Positions 27,072 to 38,437 are shown, numbered from the stretch's first letter. The stretch is 64,000 nt of DNA from Acinetobacter pittii ATCC 19004 = CIP 70.29 (GCF_000369045.1 NZ_KB849796.1:381529-445528), one strand, 5' to 3'. Numbers and translations: made by a program. Notes: a model not told the origin generated them from the sequence alone.

Positions 27072-27992
27072 TTAATTAAAGAAGTATTGATAAACAATAT
27101 AGGCAGCCAGTTTTGCTGTTCGATTGTCCAAATCAAATTTTGGATTGCACTCGGCAATATCTAAAAGTTTGATTTTGCCAGTCTCTTGAATATGCTTAAA
27201 AATTGCTTCAAAAGTGGCTAAATCAATTCCTTTTACGGCTGGCGCACTGACCCCCGGTGCAACCGCAGCCGCGAAGACATCTAAATCAATCGTAATGTAC
27301 AAACAGTCTACTTTTTCAATAAAAGCATCAACCGCCGCGAGCACGTTGTTTAGGTTAAAAATATTAACCTCATGATCTCTTAAATATGAACAATTCAGCG
27401 CATCGGCTGTATCAAACAAAACTTTAGTATTGGCATGGTTGGCGACCCCAATACATAAATAATTAAATTGTTTTTGATGCTGTTCTGAAAGCCTTGCTGC
27501 TTGTAAAAATGGTGTTCCAGAGGTGGCATGTTCAGCTTCACGCAAATCAAAATGGGCATCGAAATTAATAATGCCTATTTTTTTATCTGGTGCGTGGGCT
27601 TGTACATATTGGAACAGACCGCTAAAGCTACCAAATGCGACTTCGTGTCCACCGCCCAATACAATCGGTTTCAAACCATTTTGTAAGCTGTTTGCGACTT
27701 GTTCTGCCAACTCGGTTTGTGCTTGCTCTAAATTGTCATATTCACAGGTCACTGTACCCAAATCGACAATACTGACTGGGCGATGAATCGGTAAGTTAGC
27801 AAGCTGATTACGGATTGCGTCTGGCGCATCGGCAGCACCGACTCGGCCTTTGTTACGTTTCACGCCTTCATCAGAACTAAAACCAATCAGCGCAAATTCG
27901 GCATGTTGGTTTTTGTTCATGATATGGTGAATACGTTGGTGTGCTTCACCTTCGCCATCATGGCGGCCTTGCCATTTAAATGTGTGATTCAT
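27072..27992 (-). CDS. hutG: Formimidoylglutamase
   Basis: Hydrolyses N-formimino-glutamate to glutamate and formamide, the last Hut step. Starts at the ATG giving MNHTFKWQGRHDGEG (306 residues), preceded by a GGTGG site and 10 bases after the hutI stop; a longer frame overlapping hutI is not credible. Arginase/ureohydrolase metal motifs are present: GGGHE, NFDAHFDLR and TIDLDVFAAAVAPG. Last gene of hutUHTIG. Confidence 0.95.
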   Translation of the reverse strand: MNHTFKWQGRHDGEGEAHQRIHHIMNKNQHAEFALIGFSSDEGVKRNKGRVGAADAPDAIRNQLANLPIHRPVSIVDLGTVTCEYDNLEQAQTELAEQVANSLQNGLKPIVLGGGHEVAFGSFSGLFQYVQAHAPDKKIGIINFDAHFDLREAEHATSGTPFLQAARLSEQHQKQFNYLCIGVANHANTKVLFDTADALNCSYLRDHEVNIFNLNNVLAAVDAFIEKVDCLYITIDLDVFAAAVAPGVSAPAVKGIDLATFEAIFKHIQETGKIKLLDIAECNPKFDLDNRTAKLAAYIVYQYFFN

Positions 27993-28002
27993 ATGCCACC
28001 GT

Positions 28003-29208
28003 CTAAAAAATAACTTCTTGTCCATACTGAACGACTCGCTTAGGCAAATCGCCGCCCAGCCAGTAAACAATTTCAGATGGATGCTCAATATCCCAAGCCA
28101 CAAAGTCAGCGACTTTACCTTGCTCTAAACTGCCGTGTGTTTGCTCTAAACCGAGCGCTTGTGCAGCATGAATGGTGACACCTGCTAATGCTTGCTCAGG
28201 CGTTAAGCGGAAAAGTGTGCTGCCCATATTGAGCATTAAACGTAAAGAAAGTGCTGGAGATGTGCCCGGGTTTAAATCACTCGACAGCGCAATACGCACG
28301 CCATGTTTAATAAGACTTTCAATCGGTGGATATTGTGTTTCACGTAATAAATAAAACGCGCCCGGCAATAACACAGCAACCGTGCCCGACTCTGCCATGG
28401 CTTTAACATCATCTTCAGTCATGTACTCTAAATGGTCGGCTGACAAAGCATGATAACGTGCTGCCAAGCTTGAACCGCCTAGTGATGAAAGCTGCTCAGC
28501 ATGGAGCTTAACGGGTAGACCCAAAGATTGTGCCGTTTTAAAAACACGTTCGACCTGAGCAGGTGAAAATGCTAAATGCTCGCAAAATGCATCAACTGCA
28601 TCGACTAAACCTTCCGCATGCAGTTTAGGCAACATTTCTGTACAGATATGCTCGATATAAGCATCGCTTTGGTCTTTGTACTCTGGCGGTAACGCATGTG
28701 CAGCCAAGCAAGTGCTTTTTACCGTCATTGGTAAAGCTTCACCAATTTGACGAATGACACGCAGCATTTTGCGTTCATTTTCGTAATTGAGTCCGTAGCC
28801 AGACTTAATTTCGATGGTGGTTACACCGTCTTGTTGCATACAACGAATACGTTTAAGTGCTGAGCTTAGTAATTGTTCTTCGCTGGCTTCACGCGTTGCA
28901 CGCACTGTACTGGCAATGCCGCCACCGCTTGCTGCAATTTCAGCATAGCTCACACCTTGCAAGCGTTTTTCAAACTCAACACTACGGTTGCCACCAAATA
29001 CACTATGTGTATGACAATCAATGAAACCTGGGGTTACCCAAGCGCCATTTAAGTTAACTGTTTCGGAATAAGTGTCGGCAGGAAGTTGTTGTTGTTTTCC
29101 AATCCAATGAATGAGATGCCCTTCTGTGACGATTGCAGCATCTTCAATGTAGGAATATTGCCCATTTTGCATGGTCGCAATGTGGCAATTTTGCCAAAGT
29201 TTTTTCAT
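28003..29208 (-). CDS. hutI: Imidazolonepropionase
   Basis: Opens the imidazolone ring to give formiminoglutamate. Amidohydrolase fold with the metal motif [10 protein letters not shown] (about residues 70-79), then [30 protein letters not shown] and [10 protein letters not shown]. Start chosen at [13 protein letters not shown] because a GAGGAAAGGCG purine-rich site lies just upstream. 401 residues, standard length. Confidence 0.96.
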   Translation of the reverse strand: MKKLWQNCHIATMQNGQYSYIEDAAIVTEGHLIHWIGKQQQLPADTYSETVNLNGAWVTPGFIDCHTHSVFGGNRSVEFEKRLQGVSYAEIAASGGGIASTVRATREASEEQLLSSALKRIRCMQQDGVTTIEIKSGYGLNYENERKMLRVIRQIGEALPMTVKSTCLAAHALPPEYKDQSDAYIEHICTEMLPKLHAEGLVDAVDAFCEHLAFSPAQVERVFKTAQSLGLPVKLHAEQLSSLGGSSLAARYHALSADHLEYMTEDDVKAMAESGTVAVLLPGAFYLLRETQYPPIESLIKHGVRIALSSDLNPGTSPALSLRLMLNMGSTLFRLTPEQALAGVTIHAAQALGLEQTHGSLEQGKVADFVAWDIEHPSEIVYWLGGDLPKRVVQYGQEVIF

Positions 29209-29259
29209 TCGCCTTTCCTCAAAACTGCCCAATAGTTAAACCATTGGGCAGTTGACTTG

Positions 29260-30672
29260 TTAGCTTTCTATCTCGATATTTTGCGGAATTGAATTATTTT
29301 GCTTTCCCGAATTTTGCTGAGGTTTGACCCAAATACGATAAGCGATCATTAACAGAACAAGCCATGTGATTCCCACATAAATTGCAGGGCGTGAATCTGG
29401 GAAATACCCCATCATGACTAAAATGAATACCATAAAACCAATTGCAAACGCAGGAGCATACGGCCAACCAATAACGGGGAAATCCAATGCCTTAATTTCA
29501 GCAGTAGACAACTTACGGCGCATCGCGACTTGCGAAAGCAAGATCATGAGCCACACCCAAACGGTTGCGAAAGTTGCAATTGAGGCAATGATCATGAATA
29601 CATTTTCAGGAATCAGGTAGTTCAGCACTACACCAATTAATAGCACGCCAGCCATAACCACTACAGTCATCCATGGCACACCATTACGTGATAATTTCTG
29701 GAAAACTCGAGGCGCTTGACCACGGTTTGCCATGCCATAAAGCATACGACCAGCACCAAATACATCACTATTAATCGCTGAAACTGCTGCCGTAATAACA
29801 ACAATATTTAAAATTGTAGCTGCTGATTGAATGCCTAAATTCTCAAAAATCTGTACAAATGGACTACCTTGGCTACCAATTTGATTCCATGGGAAAATCG
29901 ACATCAGTACAAAAATGGTTAATACGTAAAACAGTAAAATACGAACCGGAACTGCATTAATTGCTTTTGGTAAAGTGGTTTTCGGATCTTGTGATTCACC
30001 TGCTGTAATACCAATAATTTCGATACCACCGAAAGCAAATACAACCACAGATAAACATGCAACTAAGCCTGCAATCCCATGCGGCATAAAGCCATCATAA
30101 ATCCATAAGTTTTGAATACCCGGTACCACACTGCTATGGTCAGCATGGAAGCCGTAGAACATTAAACCGATTCCACCTAAAATCATGGCAACAATAGCGC
30201 TCACCTTGACAATAGAAAGCCAAAACTCGAGTTCGCCAAAGACTTTAACGTGAATGAGGTTAATTGCACCCAAGAACATAATCAGGGATAAAATCCAGAT
30301 CCACCGTGGTACATCGGGATACCAGAACCCCATGTAAATACCAAAAGCAGTGACATCAGCCAACGCCACAATGATCATCTCAAAAACATAAGTCCAGCCT
30401 GTCGTAAAGCCAGCCAATGGACCAATGTACTGTGATGCATAGTGGCTAAATGAACCAGAGACAGGGTTTTGGACAGCCATTTCACCCAATGCGCGCATAA
30501 CGATATAAATTGCAATCCCTGCAACGATATACGCCAGTAATACTGAAGGCCCTGCCATTTTAATTGCAGTTGCCGAACCATAGAAAAGCCCAGTTCCAAT
30601 TGCTGAGCCCAATGCCAAGAAACGAATGTGGCGGGTGTTCAACCCCCGCTGTAATGTGGAGCTTTGTGACAT
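29260..30672 (-). CDS. hutT: Histidine permease, APC family
   Basis: Twelve-helix amino-acid permease of the AAT group, 470 residues from [15 protein letters not shown]; a GGAG site precedes this ATG. Family blocks: [56 protein letters not shown] and [14 protein letters not shown]. Position inside the hut operon, between hutH and hutI, argues for histidine (or urocanate) import. It is a paralogue of the permease at 39373-40761. Confidence 0.92.
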   Translation of the reverse strand: MSQSSTLQRGLNTRHIRFLALGSAIGTGLFYGSATAIKMAGPSVLLAYIVAGIAIYIVMRALGEMAVQNPVSGSFSHYASQYIGPLAGFTTGWTYVFEMIIVALADVTAFGIYMGFWYPDVPRWIWILSLIMFLGAINLIHVKVFGELEFWLSIVKVSAIVAMILGGIGLMFYGFHADHSSVVPGIQNLWIYDGFMPHGIAGLVACLSVVVFAFGGIEIIGITAGESQDPKTTLPKAINAVPVRILLFYVLTIFVLMSIFPWNQIGSQGSPFVQIFENLGIQSAATILNIVVITAAVSAINSDVFGAGRMLYGMANRGQAPRVFQKLSRNGVPWMTVVVMAGVLLIGVVLNYLIPENVFMIIASIATFATVWVWLMILLSQVAMRRKLSTAEIKALDFPVIGWPYAPAFAIGFMVFILVMMGYFPDSRPAIYVGITWLVLLMIAYRIWVKPQQNSGKQNNSIPQNIEIES

Positions 30673-30736
30673 TATAATCTCCAATCCTTGAGGATATTTA
30701 GTTAGATTCGGCCACTCCATGTGACCGTTTTATTAA

Positions 30737-32275
30737 TCACACTTCAGATAAACTAGGGAGTAGTTTTGGAATAAGTAACTCGTTTAAGCAGCCGCTTGAG
30801 AGTAATTCACTTGCTTGCTCAATATCAGGAGCAAAGAAACGGTCTTCACTGTAGTAAGGCACTTGAGCGCGCAAGATTTTACGAGCTTGTTCAAGTTTAG
30901 GCGAGCTTTTTAGGCCTTCACGGAAGTCTAGACCCTGACAAGCGCCTAACCATTCAACAGCTAAAATGCCGCGGACGTTGTCAGCCATATACCAAAGACG
31001 TTTACCAGCATTCGGAGCCATTGATACATGGTCTTCTTGGTTAGCTGAAGTCGGTAAGCTATCAACACTTGCTGGATGTGCAAGCGCTTTATTGTCACTT
31101 GCAAGAGCAGCAGCAGTTACCTGAGCAATCATAAAGCCTGAGTTAACACCACCATTTGCCACCAAGAACGGTGGAAGCTGTGACATATGACGGTCCATCA
31201 TCATCGAAATACGACGTTCAGACAGTGAACCAATTTCTGCAATTGCCAAAGCTAGATTATCAGCCGCCATTGCAACAGGTTCTGCATGGAAGTTACCACC
31301 AGAAATCACGTCACCTTGTTCAGCAAAAACAAGCGGGTTATCAGATACAGCATTTGCTTCAATTTCTAATACTTCAGCAGCCTGACGGATTTGCGTTAAA
31401 CATGCACCCATCACCTGTGGTTGGCAACGTAAAGAGTATGGGTCTTGAACTTTGCTACAGTCTTCGTGCGAATGTGCAATTTCACTTGAGTCTGTTAATA
31501 GGTCACGATAAGCCGCAGCCACATCAATTTGGCCACGTTGACCACGTACTTCGTGAATACGAGCATCGAATGGTGCACGTGAACCCAGCATTGCTTCAAC
31601 GCTTAAGCCACCACAAACTGTTGCAGCTGCAAATAAATCTTCCGCTTCAAATAAGCCGCGTAAAGCATAAACAGTTGAAACCTGTGTACCATTTAAAAGT
31701 GCTAAACCTTCTTTAGCTGCTAAAGAAATAGGTTCTAAACCTGCAACTTTTAAAGCTTCAACTGCTGGTAACCATTCACCTTTATAACGCGCTTTACCTT
31801 CACCAAGTAACACTAAAGACATGTGTGCAAGTGGCGCCAAGTCACCTGAAGCCCCTACTGAACCTTTTAGTGGAATGTGTGGGTAAACTTCGGCATTAAT
31901 TAAAGCCAACAAAGCATCAATCACTTTACGGCGAATACCAGAGAAACCACGCGCCAAGCTATTTGCTTTCAATAGAATAATTAAACGAACCATTGCATCA
32001 TCAAGTGCTTCACCTACACCTGCCGCATGCGAAAGAACCAATGAACGCTGTAATTTTTCTAAATCTTCAGGAGCAATTTTAGTTGAAGCAAGTAAGCCAA
32101 AGCCCGTGTTAATACCGTAAGCTGTACGTCCTTCATTTACAATTTTCTCAACGCAAGCCACGCTTGCATTAATTGCTGATGAAGCACTTTCATCTAATTT
32201 AACTTTAATTGGGTTGAGGTAGGCTTGACGTAAATCGGCTAAGGTCAGTTTTCCCGGTTGGATTAATAATTCCAT
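30737..32275 (-). CDS. hutH: Histidine ammonia-lyase
   Basis: Converts histidine to urocanate and ammonia. The 512-residue protein holds the Ala142-Ser143-Gly144 triad ([15 protein letters not shown]) that cyclises to the MIO electrophile. Also [29 protein letters not shown] and the [11 protein letters not shown] block. An AGGAAG site precedes the start. In the related A. baumannii zinc-starvation response, histidine catabolism by this enzyme frees histidine-bound zinc, in line with zigA being close by. Confidence 0.97.
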   Translation of the reverse strand: MELLIQPGKLTLADLRQAYLNPIKVKLDESASSAINASVACVEKIVNEGRTAYGINTGFGLLASTKIAPEDLEKLQRSLVLSHAAGVGEALDDAMVRLIILLKANSLARGFSGIRRKVIDALLALINAEVYPHIPLKGSVGASGDLAPLAHMSLVLLGEGKARYKGEWLPAVEALKVAGLEPISLAAKEGLALLNGTQVSTVYALRGLFEAEDLFAAATVCGGLSVEAMLGSRAPFDARIHEVRGQRGQIDVAAAYRDLLTDSSEIAHSHEDCSKVQDPYSLRCQPQVMGACLTQIRQAAEVLEIEANAVSDNPLVFAEQGDVISGGNFHAEPVAMAADNLALAIAEIGSLSERRISMMMDRHMSQLPPFLVANGGVNSGFMIAQVTAAALASDNKALAHPASVDSLPTSANQEDHVSMAPNAGKRLWYMADNVRGILAVEWLGACQGLDFREGLKSSPKLEQARKILRAQVPYYSEDRFFAPDIEQASELLSSGCLNELLIPKLLPSLSEV

Positions 32276-32362
32276 GTTGGCTTCCTAATTTTTTGCACTA
32301 TATTCTGCTGAGACGGTGCTTTTCACAATTGCAAAAAGCACCGCTAGTTCTTCCGTGTATTT

Positions 32363-34039
32363 TTATTGCGTGATCATTGGCAAGTGTAGGCCTTGCTCTT
32401 TCGCACAGTTAATCGCAATTTCATAACCTGCATCGGCATGACGCATAACACCTGTTGCAGGGTCATTGGTCAGTACACGAGCAATACGTGCAGCAGCTTC
32501 ATCTGTACCATCACACACAATCACAACGCCTGAGTGTTGAGAGAAGCCCATACCTACACCACCACCGTGATGTAAAGACACCCAAGTTGCGCCGCCTGCT
32601 GTATTGAGCAACGCATTTAATAAAGGCCAGTCTGATACTGCATCTGAGCCGTCTTGCATTGCTTCAGTTTCACGGTTTGGACTTGCAACTGAACCTGAGT
32701 CTAAATGGTCACGACCAATCACAACTGGTGCAGACAATTCACCGCTACGAACCATTTCGTTAAATGCCAAACCAAGTTTTGCACGTAAGCCTAAACCTAC
32801 CCAGCAAATACGCGCTGGTAAGCCTTGGAAGCTAATACGTTCACGTGCCATGTCTAACCAGTGATGTAAATGTTCATCATCAGGAATTAACTCTTTAACT
32901 TTGGCATCTGTTTTATAAATGTCTTCTGGGTCACCAGAAAGCGCTGCCCAACGGAATGGACCAATACCACGGCAGAACAATGGACGGATGTATGCAGGTA
33001 CGAAGCCTGGGAAATCAAAAGCGTTTGCTACACCTTCTTCTTTCGCCATTTGGCGGATGTTATTACCATAGTCAAATGTTGGAACACCCATTTTTTGGAA
33101 ATCAAGCATCGCTTGTACGTGTTTTGCCATCGACTGTTTTGCAGCTTTTACAACAGCTTCCGGTTCAGTTTTCGCACGTGCACGGTATTCATCCCAAGTC
33201 CAGCCTACTGGTAAGTAGCCATTAAGTGGATCGTGTGCACTTGTTTGGTCAGTCACCATGTCTGGACGTACACCACGGCGTACAAGCTCAGGTAAAATTT
33301 CAGCAGCGTTACCATGAAGCGCAATTGAAATTGCTTTACCTTCTTTTGTATAGCGGTCAATACGCGCTAAAGCATCGTCTAAGTCAGTCGCTTGTTCATC
33401 TACATAACGGGTACGTAAACGGAAATCGATACTTGCTTGTTGGCATTCAATGTTTAAAGAACAAGCACCAGCAAGTGTTGCAGCTAAAGGCTGAGCACCA
33501 CCCATACCGCCTAAACCAGCAGTAAGAACCCAACGACCTTTTAAATCACCGTTGTAGTGTTGGCGGCCTGCCTCAACGAAAGTTTCGTAAGTACCTTGTA
33601 CAATACCTTGGCTACCAATGTAGATCCATGAACCTGCTGTCATTTGACCATACATAGCCAAAGCTTTTGCATCTAACTCGTTGAAGTGTTCCCAGTTTGC
33701 CCAGTGCGGTACAAGGTTTGAGTTTGCAATTAAAACGCGAGGTGCATCTTTATGAGTTTTAAATACACCTACTGGTTTACCTGATTGAACCAATAAAGTT
33801 TCGTCAGTTTCAAGATTTTTTAAAGTATCTACAATTTTGTCGAAACATTCCCAGTTTCGTGCTGCACGGCCAATACCACCGTATACAACCAACTCTTTCG
33901 GGTTTTCTGCAACGTCCGGATCAAGGTTATTCATCAACATACGTAATGGAGCTTCAGTTAACCAACTTTTAGCCGTCAATTCAGTGCCGCGTGGCGCACG
34001 AATTTCTACATCACGAAATTTTGTTGTCATTGTTGTCAC
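32363..34039 (-). CDS. hutU: Urocanate hydratase
   Basis: Hydrates urocanate to imidazolonepropionate with NAD as electrophile. 558 residues. The start is a GTG behind GGAAGGAGT, giving [18 protein letters not shown]. Diagnostic blocks: [21 protein letters not shown], the NAD-binding [30 protein letters not shown] and [18 protein letters not shown]. First gene of the five-gene operon; the upstream region carries inverted repeats that could bind HutC. Confidence 0.97.
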   Translation of the reverse strand: MTTMTTKFRDVEIRAPRGTELTAKSWLTEAPLRMLMNNLDPDVAENPKELVVYGGIGRAARNWECFDKIVDTLKNLETDETLLVQSGKPVGVFKTHKDAPRVLIANSNLVPHWANWEHFNELDAKALAMYGQMTAGSWIYIGSQGIVQGTYETFVEAGRQHYNGDLKGRWVLTAGLGGMGGAQPLAATLAGACSLNIECQQASIDFRLRTRYVDEQATDLDDALARIDRYTKEGKAISIALHGNAAEILPELVRRGVRPDMVTDQTSAHDPLNGYLPVGWTWDEYRARAKTEPEAVVKAAKQSMAKHVQAMLDFQKMGVPTFDYGNNIRQMAKEEGVANAFDFPGFVPAYIRPLFCRGIGPFRWAALSGDPEDIYKTDAKVKELIPDDEHLHHWLDMARERISFQGLPARICWVGLGLRAKLGLAFNEMVRSGELSAPVVIGRDHLDSGSVASPNRETEAMQDGSDAVSDWPLLNALLNTAGGATWVSLHHGGGVGMGFSQHSGVVIVCDGTDEAAARIARVLTNDPATGVMRHADAGYEIAINCAKEQGLHLPMITQ

Positions 34040-34092
34040 AGGCGGACTCCTTCCTTTGAGCTTACATCAGCAGAACATCACTTGTTTCTGCA

Positions 34093-34141
34093 TTTGTATA
34101 GTAATGTATTAACTTATATATACATCCATATACTACACAAA
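34093..34141 (-). promoter_or_regulatory. Candidate HutC operator upstream of hutU
   Basis: TTTGTATAGTA and TACTACACAAA form a 10-of-11 inverted repeat. Between them lies TATATATACA, one base away from the perfect TGTATATACA palindrome found upstream of hutC. It lies 54-102 bases before hutU. Binding by HutC is an inference. Confidence 0.55.
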
Positions 34142-34233
34142 TATTTTTCGGCGTGAAGAGGGTGACTGATATTTTTTTAATAAAATTGAATAAGCTTATG
34201 AATTAAATTAATTTATTTTTATATCAGGCATAA

Positions 34234-34271
34234 AAAAAGCACATATCTTTTAAATCGATACGTGCTTTTTA
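34234..34271. terminator. Terminator after hutD
   Basis: AAAAAGCACATATC and GATACGTGCTTTTT pair with one mismatch around a short T/A loop. A and T runs on both sides make it usable in either direction; it separates hutCD from hutUHTIG. Confidence 0.8.
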
Positions 34272-34290
34272 AGTAGTAAATTATATTGTT

Positions 34291-34866
34291 TTATCGTTGA
34301 ATTAGCTCCATGACATAGCAACTTTTGAGTTGTCTTTTGGGAAAACTAATCGATGTCACGCCAGCGTTTTTCTCAATTTTTAGTGTTTCTTGAGCAGCAA
34401 GCTGAACGGAATGATCATCAACGTTCACTTCCGTTTCACTACCCTGATTAAAAATGAAAATCAGGTCTGCCGAACTGATAAATGCCTGCTCCGCTGCATC
34501 ATTCAACCACTGAAAACGAGCATGAAACTTTGCAGGATCATAAATTAAATTTAAATCTCGAATTGCACCGTCGACCAGTTCATTTTGGACCTGACTCTCG
34601 CCATGGAAAGCAAAAATATCACCTTGGTTCAGCGTTTTGGCAGGAAGATCATCGACATGCAATACCATACCCTGTCCATCGAGTACGCTAATAATGCGCT
34701 GCTTATTGGGAAATAGCGAAAATGGCCCAGAAGTGGTCACATCTGCCATCGAAATACGCCAATCGAAATCAGCTTCACCTTGGCTTCTGGCAATTTCTAA
34801 AGTAAAACCTGCACCATTTTTCCAAAGCATTTTTGTATATTGATCGGCCCTGATCAATTCAATCAT
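34291..34866 (-). CDS. hutD: HutD/Ves family protein
   Basis: A 191-residue cupin-fold protein. The N-terminal WKNGAGFTLEIA and FDWRISMADV blocks are the HutD/Ves signature. HutD is thought to limit Hut flux or bind formylglutamate-type ligands; the exact role is not settled. It overlaps hutC by 4 bp (ATGA) and is followed by a terminator. Confidence 0.92.
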   Translation of the reverse strand: MIELIRADQYTKMLWKNGAGFTLEIARSQGEADFDWRISMADVTTSGPFSLFPNKQRIISVLDGQGMVLHVDDLPAKTLNQGDIFAFHGESQVQNELVDGAIRDLNLIYDPAKFHARFQWLNDAAEQAFISSADLIFIFNQGSETEVNVDDHSVQLAAQETLKIEKNAGVTSISFPKRQLKSCYVMELIQR

Positions 34867-35615
34867 GGGTTAAATTTTCCTTCGAGATAGTAGCGGCTAC
34901 CCGGATAAATCAGACGCGCACTTGAAATGAGTTGTTTATTTGACCATGTACGACGGCGAATCAATAAGCATGGCTCAGCTTTAGTAATCTTCAACCACTT
35001 ACACTCTTGAGGAGATGCTAAAACGGCCTCGACAATGTGCTCACCTTCTGACACAGGTGCTTTTGCCATGAGGTAAGCATTCGGGGTAATGGTTTTAAAA
35101 TCTTGTTCTAAATAATCTGGAATCAGTGCTGCATCCACTAAACGATCTTCGACCTGAACAGGTACATCATTTTCATAATGCACAATAATCGAGTGAAATA
35201 ATTTTTGCCCTTCGCGAGTCTGCATTAATACACTTTGCTCTGCATTTGCATAAATTTGTTCTAAGACTAAAACTTCAGCATGGTGCTTATGGTTTCGTGC
35301 AATAATCTCATCGGCAATATTATTAATTTGAAAAAGTGCAGTTCGGCCTTGCCCTTCAGCTACGAAAGAACCAACGCCCTGAATTCGAACGAGTAAGCCT
35401 TCTGTTGTTAACTCACGTAGCGCACGGTTTACCGTCATACGGCTACAGCCAAGTTGATTAACGAGTTCACTTTCCGAAGGAATTTTTTTATTTACAGCCC
35501 ATGAGCCTTCATAAATCTTTTGTGAAATCAGCTGTTTTACACGTTGATATAAAGGAACTGGACTATCAGCTTCAATCGAAAGCTCAGCATGTTCTTGTTT
35601 TGATGTTCTGGGCAT
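34863..35615 (-). CDS. hutC: Histidine utilisation repressor HutC (GntR family)
   Basis: A 250-residue GntR/HutC-type regulator. N-terminal winged helix (about 18-85) with SPVPLYQRVKQLI, PSESELVNQLGCSRMTVNRALREL and the wing EGLLVRIQGVGSFVAE. C-terminal UTRA ligand-binding domain (about 100-245), which senses urocanate in the family. It most likely represses hutUHTIG and its own operon, through the TGTATATACA sites. Confidence 0.94.
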   Translation of the reverse strand: MPRTSKQEHAELSIEADSPVPLYQRVKQLISQKIYEGSWAVNKKIPSESELVNQLGCSRMTVNRALRELTTEGLLVRIQGVGSFVAEGQGRTALFQINNIADEIIARNHKHHAEVLVLEQIYANAEQSVLMQTREGQKLFHSIIVHYENDVPVQVEDRLVDAALIPDYLEQDFKTITPNAYLMAKAPVSEGEHIVEAVLASPQECKWLKITKAEPCLLIRRRTWSNKQLISSARLIYPGSRYYLEGKFNP

Positions 35616-35656
35616 AACAAATACTCAAAAAGGCGGCAGGCAAAAAAGTATTTTAG

Positions 35657-35696
35657 TTAACATGCTATGTATATACAACCACATACAACATGTTAA
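35657..35696 (-). promoter_or_regulatory. HutC-type operator upstream of hutC
   Basis: A perfect 10-bp palindrome TGTATATACA at 35668-35677 lies between the arms of a longer inverted repeat, TTAACATG and CATGTTAA. It is about 42-81 bases before the hutC start, so autoregulation is likely. Confidence 0.65.
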
Positions 35697-35968
35697 TTTA
35701 TGAATTAAATAGATTTTAAAAAGTTTAAAAAATAAACATAGTTCGGTAAGAGCTAATTTAAAGTTTTATGTAGAGAAATTCAAATATATTAGGATCTTAT
35801 CAATATTTATTTAATAGTTGTGTCTGCTAAGTTTATGCTCAATTCAAGGATGTAAAAAGTATCGTTTTTTCTAATTTACGAAACGCTGCTTAAAACTTTT
35901 ATTTAAAATAACTGATCGATAGTATTCTTCTGCCACACAGTATATTAATAAAACTGGAAGCACATCGA

Positions 35969-37081
35969 ATGCGTAATTATAAAATAGATATTCTTCGAGG
36001 AATCTCTATCCTTTTGGTTCTTTTACACCATTTTAATATTCCCTATAAACTTAAAGATACATGGTTAGGTTTTGATTTCTTAGGTGAAGCATTTAGCACA
36101 GTCATCGCAAGAAATGGAAATTATGGCGTCACCATGTTTTTTGTGATTTCGGGTTTTTTAATTACTCATCACACCTTAAAAAGAGATAAACAATTTTCCG
36201 CAATTAACCTCAAACATTTTTATATCCGACGAGCAGCGCGTATTTTACCGTGTCTGGTATTACTCATTTTAGGTGTAAGCATACTCGGTTCGTTTGACTT
36301 AAAACCCTTTATGAACCAAGCTCCAAATGGCATTGAGGTTTCCTATCCACTAACAATTTTTGCGGCTTTAGCCTTCTGGATGAATATCCTGATTATTAAA
36401 TTCGGTTGGGTAAACTACGCTTTGGGCGTGCTGTGGTCGCTCTCTGTGGAAGAAGTTTTTTACTTTGTTTTTCCATTATTGTGCTTGTTCACACGTAGTA
36501 ATAAGGTTTTTATTGCTGTACTTGTTGGAGTCATTTTATACGGGTCTTATTTTAGGTCTCTACATTTTGGAGAAGAAAGCGGCGCCTATTTATATCATTA
36601 TTTTTCAAGTTTTGATGGTATAGCGGTGGGCTGTTTAACTGCCATTTTTTCTCATAAATATCAGCCAAATTGGCCCTATAAAAAACCTCTTTCGTGGTTG
36701 ATTATTTTGAGCATGACCGCTCTATATTTATATGCGCCAATTAAAGAAGTTAGCACATGGGGTATTAGCTTATTTGCTCTTGCCACAAGTTTACTCATTC
36801 TGTGTTTTCAATATCCTTCCGAAACGCAAGCGCATAACCTCTTTACAAAAATCATGGTTTGGTTGGGGCAAAGAAGTTATGAAACTTATTTGTTTCATCT
36901 AGTTGTGCTGGGTCTTATGAAAGTTGCTTTTGTTCCGGCTCAAACCGACTCTAGCATCAAAATTATGCTTTTAATTGGCTATCTGGTTCTGACCTTTATT
37001 ATCAGCGCAGCGATTGAAAAATATTATTCCACACCGCTTAACAGCTACATTCGAAAAATTTTCATTAAAGACAAATCATAA
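35969..37081 (+). CDS. Acyltransferase family 3 membrane protein (OafA/NodX type)
   Basis: A 370-residue integral membrane O-acyltransferase with about ten hydrophobic segments. The N-terminal DILRGISILLVLLHHF contains the catalytic-type His pair of the family; FFVISGFLIT, FYIRRAARILP and the LWSLSVEEVFYFVFP block are all typical. Such enzymes acetylate sugars of lipopolysaccharide, capsule or other glycans; the target is unknown. It runs opposite to hut and zigA and is inserted between them without sharing their function. A bidirectional terminator follows. Confidence 0.9.
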   Translation: MRNYKIDILRGISILLVLLHHFNIPYKLKDTWLGFDFLGEAFSTVIARNGNYGVTMFFVISGFLITHHTLKRDKQFSAINLKHFYIRRAARILPCLVLLILGVSILGSFDLKPFMNQAPNGIEVSYPLTIFAALAFWMNILIIKFGWVNYALGVLWSLSVEEVFYFVFPLLCLFTRSNKVFIAVLVGVILYGSYFRSLHFGEESGAYLYHYFSSFDGIAVGCLTAIFSHKYQPNWPYKKPLSWLIILSMTALYLYAPIKEVSTWGISLFALATSLLILCFQYPSETQAHNLFTKIMVWLGQRSYETYLFHLVVLGLMKVAFVPAQTDSSIKIMLLIGYLVLTFIISAAIEKYYSTPLNSYIRKIFIKDKS

Positions 37082-37113
37082 AAAAAAGCCCCTTTAAAAT
37101 AGGGGCTTTTTTA
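37082..37113. terminator. Bidirectional terminator, acyltransferase / zigA
   Basis: AAAAGCCCCT and AGGGGCTTTT pair around a 7-nt loop with A and T runs at both ends. It serves both converging genes. Confidence 0.92.
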
Positions 37114-37114
37114 A

Positions 37115-38344
37115 TTAAGCGATCAACATCGTTTCATCTTCTTGTTTAAAAGGATTAGACCAGTTCTGCCAAGCTTGTGGTCCTAAAGCCATTTCCTCAT
37201 CACTTAATAAACAACGGTCTAAGCGTTGTATTAAAGCTTGCTCATCCATTTGCATACCAATTAAAACCAGCTCCTGACGTGCATCACCTGTTTGAGCATC
37301 CCAAACCTTTTTAATTTGTTCGATGCTGTCTAAGTCACTTGGCCAGTCTTCTTCTGCAACGGTGGCCCACCAATAACCTGCCAAGCCATGTCGTGCCATC
37401 GCACCTGCTTGTGACCATGAATAAGCCAATGTCGGTTCAGCAGCCAACCAGAAAAAGCCTTTAGAACGAACGACACCCGGCCATTCAGCCTGCACCAAAT
37501 CATAAAAACGTTCTGGATGGAAAGGTCGACGCGCGCGGTAAACAAAGCTACTGATTCCATACTCTTCAGTCTCTGGCGTATGTTCTCCACGTAACTCTTT
37601 TAACCAGCCCGGTGCTTGTGCGGCTTCATCAAAGTCAAATAGCTGTGTATTTAAGATTTTATCTAAAGCGATCTTTCCAAATTGAGCAATTTCAATTCGA
37701 GCACGCGGGTTTAGAGTTTTTAAAATTGCAATGAGTTGGTCTTGCTGAGCCTGATCAATCAAGTCAATTTTATTGAGCATAATCACATCACAAAATTCGA
37801 TCTGATCAATAAGAAGGTCGACCACAGTTCGCTCATCGTGTTCACCTAATGACTCACCACGTTGTTGCAGTGAGTCGATTGAACCGTAATCTTTAAGAAA
37901 GTTAAAAGCATCGACTACCGTGACCATGGTGTCGAGTCGAGCAAACTCATTGAGAGAGTTTCCATCTTCATCTTCAAAGGTAAAGGTTTCTGCAACAGGC
38001 AGTGGTTCTGAAATGCCTGTTGACTCAATCACCAATTGATCAAAGCGCCCTTCATCAGCTAAACGTCTCACCTCAACCAATAAGTCTTCTCGTAAAGTAC
38101 AACAGATACAGCCATTACTCATTTCAACCAGCTTTTCATCTGTTCTTGAAAGCTCCGCCCCACCTTCGCGTACTAATGCCGCATCAATATTCACCTCTGA
38201 CATATCATTGACAATCACGGCAATACGGCGGCCTTCACGATTATTTAAAATATGGTTGAGTAATGTGGTTTTTCCTGCACCCAAAAAGCCTGATAAAACA
38301 GTGACGGGAAGCTTGGCAAATGAGTTGGCGATTGCAGTGCGCAT
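37115..38344 (-). CDS. zigA: COG0523 G3E-family GTPase, zinc-starvation metallochaperone ZigA
   Basis: About 409 residues from [19 protein letters not shown]. Walker A is GFLGAGKT (about 19-26), the metal-binding CxCC motif is CICC (79-82), and ESTGISEP and LNKIDLID complete the G3E GTPase pattern; a CobW C-terminal domain follows (about 265-390). A longer start at 38380 exists, but it sits behind a strong hairpin, and the shorter one has a GAAGAG site. Family members move zinc to target enzymes; in A. baumannii ZigA is Zur-regulated and linked to Hut for growth under zinc limitation. A Zur-like box lies about 95-110 bases upstream. Confidence 0.9.
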   Translation of the reverse strand: MRTAIANSFAKLPVTVLSGFLGAGKTTLLNHILNNREGRRIAVIVNDMSEVNIDAALVREGGAELSRTDEKLVEMSNGCICCTLREDLLVEVRRLADEGRFDQLVIESTGISEPLPVAETFTFEDEDGNSLNEFARLDTMVTVVDAFNFLKDYGSIDSLQQRGESLGEHDERTVVDLLIDQIEFCDVIMLNKIDLIDQAQQDQLIAILKTLNPRARIEIAQFGKIALDKILNTQLFDFDEAAQAPGWLKELRGEHTPETEEYGISSFVYRARRPFHPERFYDLVQAEWPGVVRSKGFFWLAAEPTLAYSWSQAGAMARHGLAGYWWATVAEEDWPSDLDSIEQIKKVWDAQTGDARQELVLIGMQMDEQALIQRLDRCLLSDEEMALGPQAWQNWSNPFKQEDETMLIA

Positions 38345-38382
38345 GGCTTGATCTCTTCGAATAATATTTAAACTGATCATGG

Positions 38383-38404
38383 CTGGCCATCTAGGTATGG
38401 CCAG
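38383..38404 (-). promoter_or_regulatory. Perfect hairpin in the zigA leader
   Basis: CTGGCCAT and ATGGCCAG, an 8-bp perfect stem with a 6-nt loop, abuts the upstream ATG at 38380. It would bury any ribosome site for that longer start and may affect translation of the downstream one. Confidence 0.5.
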
Positions 38405-38437
38405 ATCACAGGCGTAATCTATTTCTAAACCACAATA

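Noticed and set aside
31156..31716. 186-codon + frame opposite hutH
   Set aside because: Antisense shadow of a strongly conserved gene; no ribosome site, His/Gln/Leu-rich.
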